A stretch of DNA of 47,426 nucleotides from Phaeoceros laevis (lineage: Eukaryota > Anthocerotophyta > Anthocerotopsida > Notothyladales): contig JBNGIQ010009479.1 of assembly GCA_049999765.1 (NCBI GenBank), forward strand, positions 1 to 47,426, read 5' to 3'. The position numbers were made by a program, and so were the translations under genes. This document shows, piece after piece, positions 39,173 to 47,426 of this stretch. The notes beneath the pieces are model-generated. The model was not told the origin of the DNA. It worked only from the letters and a program-made list of their open reading frames with translations, and did no database searches. Position 1 is the first letter of the stretch. The number at the start of each line of letters is the position of its first letter.

Positions 39173-41778
39173 CTAGGGACATTGACTTGGTTTCTGAAAA
39201 TGCCTACATATAGGACATGATACTGGTAGGGTCGGACACCTCACCAAAACAATTATACGTCTGTCTCCAATTAACGATCCTTGTGCTTCCTCCACAATGT
39301 GCTTGCCTCTAGCATTTGCTCCAAAAACAAGTTTCATGCCCGACCCGGGCACATCATATTTATAAGTACACTTGTTGCAGTTCCAGCGATACCAATATGA
39401 ACGGTTCATCCTGCACTCTATGGCTCAGCATCGTAGACCTTGGATCCACCACATACATTCTAGAACAATCTTTTCTCATACCTGTCCGTGCAGTATTCAT
39501 TGCAGTTCGGAACCATTTCATCTTTAGGACAATATGTGACTTTGTGCCGTACTCCACCTGCAAAATATTCACCATTGTCCCCACATATGGCAAGTTTGCC
39601 AATTTTGGGTTCTTGTCCTTTTTGTGTGAAATGCAGTCTACCCAGTAGTCTTGCTTCGCGACCGAATCACATGTCAAACAGTATTGGTCTGCATCCCAGA
39701 TTCGGATGTGAATACTGTATGCCCACATTTTATTGTGCTCAACTACATACCATGTCGGCCCTTCCACTACAGATATAACGTCGTGCCCATAAATCTAAAC
39801 TTCCGCACCAGCCATGCGTGCTATGTTTATCTCTTCCACCATCCAGTTCAAAAATGCTAGCTTGTTAGCACTTTCGATGGCATCATGCTCTTGTCTCCAA
39901 TAGTCCAAAGCCTTACAATGACTTGCCACAAGCAACTGTACCTGTGCATGCTTAACATCTGTGAGCTTCACCTTTTTCCCCTTACCCTGCAACACCTCAC
40001 CACTGGTTATCAGGAACTCATCATTCGAACACATTCTACTTGCAGCGGGATCCAAATGCCCAAAAATACTCAAACAATAAAACATAGCTTCCCTCGCAAG
40101 ATAGCCCATCGTCAGGCTCCCTTCCGGCTTAGCTTTCTGCCTGACCATGCTTTGCCTGACCTTCGTGTGACATTCCAAAAAGTACATCCACTGGTACGAG
40201 ACTAGACCACACAGTTCCACCTCATCTACTAAGTGCAATAATAGATGCACTTGGCTGGAAAAAAAACTTGTGGGCATTTCCATCTCCAGCTTGCACATTA
40301 CCTCCATTGTGCATATTACCAAACATGGAAACCAGATGAAAGCCACAGAGCGTACGTTTCGTTATCATGACTTACAATTATTTTTCTTCTCTTTTCTTTC
40401 TTTTCTTTTGAGAGTTTTTCGTTTCTTCTGGAATTTTCGCAAACCAACCACTGCAGCTTTTTCACCCACTTTAGGGTGTAAAAAGTGGTCTCCCTAGTTC
40501 ACCCTGGGAACCGTGCAAGTTGGGTCGACCGGTGGCAAAATTCTAAAGAAACCAAAAACTCCTGTACCCGCCCGCATGGGGGTGCCCCAACACGGGCAAG
40601 GGGGGGACCCTGATGGGACCGTTAACCTCCTCAAATAGAAATACACACACATAAACACACACTGTCCTCTTCTTCATCTTCTTAATCTCCCTAGTGTCTA
40701 CTTTTTTGGAACACACCCAGCGCATCAGCTCTGCTAGATCACTTATAGCTTTGTGGACCTCTTTGTGAACTAGTCCCCGCAATGCTAGTGGCCAAATGTC
40801 AATCAACATGTGGTAGTGGTCATGAGACTTCAAGCCTAATATTTTTTCAGTCTTGTTTTTCGAAAACCAACTTCGGAGGTTTCTTCCATAAGCTGTTGGT
40901 GGCTGCAAGCCGCATATTCTTTGTTTCATCTCCTCCTCCGCTTGACGCTTTGACATGCGTGTCCCAAATCCTATGACCCATGGTGCAGGTTGTTTAATGG
41001 TTGTCTTGGTCACATATTCCACATCTGCAGCCTCCATTGTGGTCCGTTTCCGTTTTTTGCACCTTGCTGTTTGGGACCTTCCTGCCGTAGCGGCATCCAC
41101 ATCCACATCATGTGGCCTTGTACTCTCTCCCTGCACATCATGCACTTTTGTACCTGATCGCGTGTTTCTTCTTGATCCATGCCTTGTCGTTATGGTGCTT
41201 GGCGCGTCGGGAACGGCGGGAGTTTCTGTTGGATAACCAGCATCCATTGACATTGCCGCATTATTACTTTGTACTACTACAGATTCTACAAGTGCATGCC
41301 TATTGTTCTTGGTTTTTGGGACTTTTCTCCGAATAGGCCACCATTCTTTCTTCGTCCCTGCCCACTCCAAGTCTTTTCTACTTGCAACATTATCTTTGTA
41401 CCCAAGTACATGCTCCAATATTTTCTCACTAACATTTTTGGCTATGTGCATGGGGTCTAATAGATGTCGTATTAGCAAATGCTGCATACAACACCCGACA
41501 AGAATCAGCTTACATGATGCACATGCTTGAATGCTTTCATGTCAATCACACTATTTCACTTAACGCTAGAACTTACCTCCCAGTATGGCAAGTCCCAAAA
41601 CACGGATGGTGTGTCGCTTGTGACGCCCCACAGCTTGGGTTTTTTTTTTGTCTTTCTTGGTTGCCTCTGATCTTCTGTAGCTCTCCAGCATAATGTCCTC
41701 AGGTGTTGGCGCTTTTGGAGCAGGTCGGCAGTCCTCTCTACCATCAAACATGTGTTTTTGCGATGTTCAATACACATC
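39173..41778 (-). pseudogene. CACTA/EnSpm transposase (TNP2-like, DUF4218, DUF4216), truncated by copia D
   Basis: From 41777: CIEHRKNTCL, FDGREDCRPAPKAPTPEDIM (next frame), SVFWDLPYWE, then a 95-nt intron (41576 GTAAGT to 41482 AG). HLLIRHLLDPMHIAKNVSEK follows (TNP2-type transposase). LALRGLVHKEVHKAISDLAE near 40750 and, after an interruption, VHLLLHLVDEVELCGLVSYQ with KAKPEGSLTMGYLAREAM (39795-40346) match DUF4218. KSHIVLKMKWFRTAMN with EPFILVSLELQQVYL (39360-39767) matches DUF4216. The N-terminal part should lie beyond element D. TNP2-type proteins cut the CACTA ends. Frameshifts make it non-functional. Confidence 0.85.
40464..40660 (+). repeat. dispersed repeat, copy 2, inside the CACTA transposase gene
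   Basis: Matches 15860-16046 (ctccctagttcacctggga-type start, gcatgggggtgcccc, cctcctcaaa then CA-rich tail). It separates EIKKMKK from the DUF4218 segment, so it lies in an intron or broke the gene. Confidence 0.6.
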
Positions 41779-42027
41779 TAGAACTTAGGATCGGAGGCCG
41801 ATGGATTGCGTAAAACAAACGATAGATTGTGCGTGCCCGTGTGGCCGCTTAAATGTTCGTGAGTGGACACGACCGTTGGGAGTGTCCCGTCCCATGACTC
41901 TTGACGGTTGACGTTTCATTAGGTCGGCATGAATCCCAGCGATTCATATCCGATGGTTCATTATATTTAGCCTATTAATTAAATGAATAATAATGCTGGC
42001 TATTAACTCTACCTTTATTTACTTTTA
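41779..42027 (-). repeat. 3' LTR of copia D (outer edge approximate)
   Basis: The inner edge is fixed by the purine tract aagtgggag before TAAAAGTAAA, the same arrangement as in B. The outer edge is inferred from the 250-bp length of related LTRs and from where transposase coding resumes; the end there reads TA, not CA. Confidence 0.6.
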
Positions 42028-42224
42028 CTCCCACTTAGCTAGATTATTTTTTTGCTAATTACTTATGCTGCGAAAACGATTTAAATGCATTTTCCACCTT
42101 TTGCCGGGTTAGGGCATAGAAATGCCAATTAGGGCTTGCCTTAGTCAGCTGATTCGGCGGCCGATTGCTCATTTGCACTTGCGAAGTTTACTTCTCCTCT
42201 CGCGCTGAGCTCTTCCTCCCGGTG

Positions 42225-42640
42225 ATGGCCTTGACTTGTGATTTCGATGCCGCTGTGCTGCTGGCGCTGATTCTGGTGTTGCTAGCATGTGCTGTTCGTC
42301 GGCACCAACCTTGCGGTGTGCACGCGGAGTTCGCAAAGCTGTATTCCCTGGAGGAAGAGCTCTCACTCCCGTTGGCGGACTGCTCAGGGGATGCCACAGC
42401 TTGCGCCAGATGCGCCCTTCCGGTTCCTTCCCAATTGCCTTGAAAAATTCATGTACGCAGGATGCGAATTTACCGAAGATGGCAGACACTTTCTCAGATA
42501 TGGCGAGTACTCCCACTGCCTGCTTTGTCCTGGTGTTCTTCGTGCTCAATGTACTGACATGTGTCTTGGTGGTTTGTTGGTGCAGAACCATGTGGCGTTG
42601 TACGTCAAGAATGCCATACAGACAGTTCAAGTGTTCCTGA
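42225..42640 (+). pseudogene. reverse-strand accessory gene of copia D (spliced, single-pass membrane protein)
   Basis: ATG 42225 is 198 nt inside the 3' LTR. MALTCDFDAAVLLALILVLL is the membrane segment, then ACAVRRHQPC and AEFAKLYSLEEELSLPL. Shifted by +1: MPQLAPDAPFRFLPNCLEKF, MYAGCEFTEDGRHFLRYG. The intron is probably 42503-42585 (83 nt); its donor is GCGAG where B and C have GTRAG, and its acceptor is TTGGTGCAG. Exon 2 ends WRCTSRMPYRQFKCS and TGA 42638-42640, with a one-base shift after EP. The pol stop is 51 nt away. Function unknown. Confidence 0.7.
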
Positions 42641-42691
42641 ATCTACCTGCATGCATTTGCAGCTGTTCTCTAGCTAGGTGAAGTAGGTGAA

Positions 42692-44888
42692 CTAGGTACT
42701 TGGACACTCCACTAACTCCATGACTTGTGAGAATTTCTCATGTTTGTCCTGGGGTAGATGTTTGGTTAGCAAGTTAGCAACATTCTCGTGCGTGGACACA
42801 TACTGTAAGCTTACATGTCCTTCAGAAATGACTTGCCTGATAGAATGATGTTTTATCTCTATATGTTTTGTGCGTGCATGCATTACCGGGTTTTGGGCAA
42901 GGGCGATTGCTGACTGATTGTCGCTAAGTAGCGATATTGGTGCAGCTTGTACCTCTCCAAATGACGAAAGCAGCTCTTAGCAATGGATTAAGTCTTGGGC
43001 AGCAGTGGTGGTAGCTATATATTCAGCTTCTGTGGAGGAGAGAGCCACACTTGTTGCTTTTTGCTGTGCCAAGCAATAATTGTCGATTGCGTTTCATCCT
43101 TTCCTAACATTAGACAATGAGCTGAGATCGATCTTTTGCTGTCTGTATCAGATGCCCAGTCTGCATCGCAGAAGCATGTGAGCAGTAGATTCTCATGTCT
43201 CTTACTATACAGCAAGCCTAGCTTTGGTGTGGTGCCGAGATAACGCAGGATACACTGTACAGCATGCCAGTGAGCAGAGTCATAGTTCGACAGAAATTGA
43301 GATGTCACCCCAATAGAATGTGAAAGTTCTGGAAACGTCCAATTTCTGAAATATATGCATACTCCCACTGTTGACCTGTACGGCACAGTTGCCATCTCTT
43401 GCCTTTCCTTCTCGGTCTTAGGACACTGAGCCAAGGTTAGTTTATCTCCAACAGCCATAGGGGTAGTTGCTGGTCTTGCGTTTTGCATTCTAAACCTAAC
43501 CAAGGTCTGCTGCACAAAAGTGGATTGATGTATAAAGATTGTGTGTGTTGCCAAGTTCTGTAGGATTTGTATCCCAAGGAAGAACGTCAGCTGCCCCAAG
43601 TCTGACATGGAAAATTCTGAAGTAAGGAAAGCTTTCACCTTTGCCATGTGTTTTGGGGAGCTTGCCATGATGACTGCGTCATCAACATACAAGGCAAGAA
43701 ATACTACACCATCTTTGTCATGTAGCTTGTATACATTTGAGTCTACCTCGCTTTGTATGAAGCCACATTTTTCAGGTATGTGTCAATGCGTTTGTACCAT
43801 TCTCTCGGCGACTGTTTCAGTCCATATGTAGCCTTGACAAGGCGGCATACTTTGTGTGGATGCTTGGGATCCACATAGCCTCCGGGTTGTCTCATATAGA
43901 TAGTTTCTTCTAGAGTCCCATTTAGAAGCGCAGTTTTGACATCCATGTGCTGTAGCAAAAAATCGCGTTGTGCAGCCAAGGCTAGGAGTGCTCGAACTGA
44001 TGTAGCCCTCACTACTGGCAAGAAGGTTTCAATGTAATCTAACCCCTCTACTTGGCTGTAGCCACGTGCTACCAGCCGTGCTTTACAACAAGCTATGGAC
44101 CCATTTGCTTCCGGCTTGGTCTTGAAGACCCATTTACATGTGACAACCTTCCTTCCTGCAGGGAGATCCTCAAGAACCCATGTCTTGTTATCAATTATTG
44201 ATTTGTATTCAAACTCTATGGCCTCTCTCCATTTTACCTTGTCAAGAGAATTGATAGCTTCTTGGTATGACTGAGGATCACCAGCATCCATAGGATCTGC
44301 GTCCTCTTGAACTAGGAAGGTTTTGTATATAAGAGGCGGCTGCTCCCAGTCTGTTGGAGATGAGGTATGAACTCGACTACTCTGCCTTTCTGTAGGTTCC
44401 TCAACAACTGCACTTTCCTCTTGTGTCTCGGCCTGCTGATCCTCACTATCACTTGCATTGTGCACAAAATCCAGGGAGGCAGGCTCATCCTCATCGCTCT
44501 CATTGTTAGGGAACAAGCTTGGTTCCTCTTCATCATCCGACAGGTCAATGTGAACTTGTGGTGGTTGTGCCTGACTGGATGGTGGTGTACTAGTCTGCTG
44601 TGGCGTGCTAGTCTGTGACGTAGATGTGGATCCAGTCTCTATGGTAATGTCATGAGGCTCTCTAGTTTGACTAGAGTTGGCATCTAGGTTGGGTGCATTC
44701 ACAGCAAGTGGATGCAATAGAAGTTGTTCATTGAATACAACACTTCTAGCATGTGTGATGGATCTAGACACGTGATCAAATAACTTGTATCCTTTGACGC
44801 CTTCTGTGTATCCTACAAACACGTACTTACGTGACTTGTAATCCATCTTTCTGCGTTGTTTTTCTGCAAGGTGAGCATACGCAGGCAA
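42692..44888 (-). pseudogene. integrase C-terminus, reverse transcriptase and RNase H of copia D
   Basis: PAYAHLAEKQRRKMDYKSRK and VFVGYTEGVKGYKLFDHV (integrase C-terminus), acidic linker, [48 protein letters not shown] frame break near 43740 precedes YVDDAVIMAS. RNase H follows (CDADWASDTDSKRSISAHC), another break near 43015-43040, then HARTKHIEIKHHSIRQVISE and the stop at 42692. Confidence 0.9.
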
Positions 44889-45730
44889 CCCAAAAATTTG
44901 AAGATGATTGATCCTTGGCCTATGATTGGTCCATCGCTGGAATGGGGTGGCAACCTCAAAAGCCTTGGTGGGTAGCCTGTTTCTGATATACGCAGCTGTT
45001 GCAACTGCCTCACCCTAGTACCTTTGGATAACTTTGCAAGTTGAAGCATAGACTTGGCGGCTTCCTGGAGATGCTTATTGTTCAATTCAGCAAGCAGATT
45101 TTGAGAAGACGTGTAAGGTACCGTGTATTGCCTACTTATCCCCAACTCCTTACAGTATTCCTCAAAAGCATTTGAACAGAACTCACCCCCGCCATCACTG
45201 CGAAGGCATTTAACCATTTCAATTGTTTGCCTTTGCGCATAGGGAACGTATTCCTGGAAGCAGCCCAAAGCTTGGCTCTTGTGTTTGATCAAGTATACTA
45301 TCACATAACGGCTCCAGTCATTAACAAAGGAAAGTATGTTGAGTGCACCTCCAAAGGTGGTTGTTGACATGGGACCGCATAACTCGGTATGTATAAGCTC
45401 AAGCAGCTTGGTTGCTCTTGTGGGATCCTTGTCCGTGTATGGAAGCCTTTGGTGCTTGCCAAAAATGCATGATTCGCAGAACTGTTTATCTGCAAACTTG
45501 AGCATAAACTTCTCTCTATACAGGTTGTTACTAGCAACCATAGTTTTTAGTTTGTCGAAGTTGACGTGTGCCAGGCAGCAATGCCATAACATGGCCTGCT
45601 GCTGCTGCGTCTCTTCTTGACTGACATGCACATGTGCTCGTGCAGGACGAGTGCCAAACTTGGATGTGAAGTTGACCTTATACAGATCGTGCAAAGGTGT
45701 TCCTACTGCAACGACCTTGCCTCTCAACTA
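44889..45730 (-). pseudogene. integrase of copia D
   Basis: MLWHCCLAHVNFDKLKTMV, FCESCIFGKHQRLPYTDKD, LLELIHTELCGPM, LRSDGGGEFC and TSSQNLLAELNNKH. In the correct frame near 45015 it reads Y-stop-GEAVATAAY with TAG at the same Trp codon as in B. The upstream edge is TAG near 45728 (TAG for Gln in ITDPQ). Confidence 0.88.
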
Positions 45731-46999
45731 TGGATCTGTGATATGACACTCATCCCCATTGAAGGACACATCAAGGTGATGTTGAGTTGTGAACCTGGTA
45801 TAAATATTAGGTTCTTTGCCATATCAGGCACATGTAGAACATCATTGAGATGTACCGTGGTCTTGTTTGCAAGAACAACTGGCACTGTGCTTACTCCTTC
45901 TATGGCTAACCCTATGTCATCCCCCAGCTTAACAGACTGTCCCGGTTGGACTGGTTTAAAGTTGTCAAAAGAATCTCGTGTATGACATATGTGTGCTGAG
46001 GCTCCTAAGTCTAAGAACCATATGTGTTTTTCTGATGCAGAGGACACCAAACAGACTGCAAGAATGGTGTTGGATTTTTGAAGTACCACATTGGTCTCCG
46101 AAGGAGCTGTTCTCCTGGGTTCGTTAGCCTTTTTCTTCCTACACTCGGCCTCCCAATGTCCAGGGATCAAACACCAACTGTAGGGCCCCTTTTTCTTAGC
46201 AGGGGATGTAGCAGGTCTCTTCTTATAGGTTGCATTGCTGCTGGTGCTGTTGCTACTCGACGACCATGGCTGGCGTGGAGGCTGCCTCCTAGGGCCTTCA
46301 GTATAAAGCACCCTGTTGATGGGATCTCCCTTAGAGGAGCCACCTTTGAGTGTGTGTCGAGTAGATTTCTCCTCAAGGAGGGCACCAATAAAATCAGAGA
46401 GGGCTACTGCAGGTGCCTGCCCTGCTGGAGTGGCCAGTCCTATCTGGTGAAGAGTTATGATATGGTTGCTTGCGAATGTACGGTAGCTTTTGGGCAAGGA
46501 CAGCAGAAGGGCAACAGCAGCTTGCATCTCTGAAGTGCCGCTTGAGGTAAGCTTCGACCTCAAAGATCTGAATTTGATTATATATTGCTCCACTGACTCT
46601 CCTTCTCTCATCTTGTAGTTGTAGAAGTCCCTGGTTACACATACCAGCGAAGTTCCATTTATAACTTGATACACTTGTGAGAGCGAGTCCCAAACAGCTT
46701 TGGTAGAATCGGCATCCCTTGTGTGGTGCATCATAGTTCCATCGAGGGCGGACTGAATGACTCCAAGTGCCCTCAAGTCCTTCTTGTTCCATGCTGCAAT
46801 GTCAGCAGGTGCTGAACCTTGTGCTGGCTTCACAGAGGTTCCGTCAACAACATCCCACAAATCGTGCTCCTTCAAGATGCTTTGGACTCTCAATGACCAT
46901 ATGTCAAATTGTGAACCAGTGAACCTATCCTTTTCTTTGAAGTCTATTTTAATGTTGTTTACAGTTTTGTTATTGGTGACATTCTGTGGATTAGCCATT
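45724..46999 (-). pseudogene. gag and protease of copia D
   Basis: MANPQNVTNNKTVNNIKIDF opens the UBN2-type gag (TGSQFDIWSLRVQSILKEHD; ALLLSLPKSYRTFASNHI). The zinc knuckle has CLIPGHWEAECRKKK with the first Cys read as Tyr (KKGPYSWC). The protease site is WFLDLGASAHICH (DSG changed to DLG), then VLHVPDMAKNLI. The frame continues upstream of 46999 through ASAALAAQLISTFS, as in B and C. A one-base shift separates it from integrase. Confidence 0.9.
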
Positions 47000-47061
47000 G
47001 TGCTGAATGTGCTAATAAGTTGTGCTGCTAATGCTGCACTGGCAGTTTGTGTCACTTGTTC

Positions 47062-47426
47062 CACTACTAAAAAAAAGCCAAAAGTATCATGGCTGGCAAT
47101 CCGGTTTTTAATCAAGGTCCGAGTCCGTGTCAAAAATGGCGCATGACACGCTTTGTTGTCATGGTTTTCCCAGGTGGCGTGTGTGACCGGGTCAAAACTA
47201 ATGGCGACCTGCTGTGTAAAGGGCTGGGCCGGGCTACCCCATGTCCCATTGCAGGGCCGGCCCATTATTCCCCGCCGGATATCCACTGCACCGCCAAATA
47301 TCCACTGAGGCACTAGGCTAACCAGCTCCCATTGGCCGCCCGGCCCGTTATTTGTGCCACAATAATACTCTTTCCGGTCTCGTAGTGTGCCACATCTGCC
47401 ACGGATCTGTACCTCGCGTCCTCTCG
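47062..47426. mobile_element. possible CACTA-like insertion in the leader of copia D
   Basis: From 47062 the sequence reads CACTACTAAAAAAAAGCC, a CACTA-like terminus, exactly where similarity to the gag leader of B and C stops. The element would run past the right edge; its other end is not visible. Confidence 0.4.

Larger units (their letters stand above)
41779..47426 (-). mobile_element. Ty1/copia retrotransposon D, 5' end beyond the window
   Basis: Order on the minus strand: gag-protease, integrase, RT-RNase H, purine tract, 3' LTR. The reverse-strand accessory gene lies between pol and LTR. It is closely related to B and C. Inserted in the CACTA transposase. The 5' LTR, primer site and any leader ORFs are off the right edge. 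Confidence 0.9.

Noticed and set aside
38694-39176. 160-codon plus-strand ORF
   Set aside because: Lies opposite the RopGAP exons and the hairpin; composition has no protein character.
42287-42640. 117-codon ORF in a third frame over the accessory gene of D
   Set aside because: Only its last codons (WRCTSRMPYRQ...) match exon 2 of B and C; the rest runs through the intron and the wrong frame of exon 1.

Overview
Nuclear DNA of a land plant, most likely a seed-free plant such as a fern. The evidence is a pentatricopeptide (PPR) locus built from near-identical PLS triplets, a plant-type ROP GTPase-activating protein (CRIB plus RhoGAP) remnant, a CACTA/EnSpm transposase with plant introns, and Ty1/copia elements primed by initiator tRNA-Met. 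The species call is inference. I see no intact host gene; the window is a graveyard of nested transposons.

Layout. 1-4441 (minus): the 5' half of a retroelement coding gag, zinc knuckle, aspartic protease and then a C5 cytosine DNA methyltransferase; its reverse transcriptase would lie off the left edge. 5314-12188 (plus): copia element A, complete, 254-bp LTRs, target duplication CAAAT. 12640-14480: decayed PPR gene. 14500-17971: non-coding DNA with several tandem repeats, ending in a minisatellite. 17972-31586 (plus): copia element C, 267-bp LTRs, duplication GAACA, inserted in the minisatellite. C is split at 19352/26398 by copia element B (19353-26397, minus, 250-bp LTRs, duplication ATTCA), which carries a 400-N assembly gap. 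31587-38130: minisatellite remainder, a CACTA terminus, unrecognised coding remnants, tandem repeats and foldback repeats, and a second gap (100 N) bordered by a sequencing adapter. 38131-38940 (minus): RopGAP pseudogene. 39173-41778 (minus): CACTA transposase, broken by copia element D (41779 to the right edge, minus, 5' LTR not in the window).

Main result. The copia elements share an architecture beyond LTR-gag-PR-INT-RT-RH-LTR. Between the pol stop and the 3' LTR, each has a gene on the opposite strand, starting 80-204 nt inside the 3' LTR. In B, C and D this gene codes a small protein with one N-terminal membrane segment, an RRR cluster, the signature DAPxRxxPNC...MxAG...GRxxxRYG, one 83-89 nt intron at the same position, and a last exon coding a Trp/Cys-containing tail. 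It ends 50-52 nt from the pol stop. A has a more diverged membrane ORF in the same place. B and C also share two leader ORFs between the primer-binding site and gag: a roughly 59-aa protein ending in YHYY, then a second ORF starting MPR five to seven bases later.

Decay. In-frame stops are almost all TAG or TGA at codons that were CAG, TGG or CGA, the pattern expected from deamination of methylated CHG and CG sites. LTR divergence counted by eye is 2/250 (B), 6/254 (A) and 18/267 (C), which agrees with B being nested in C.
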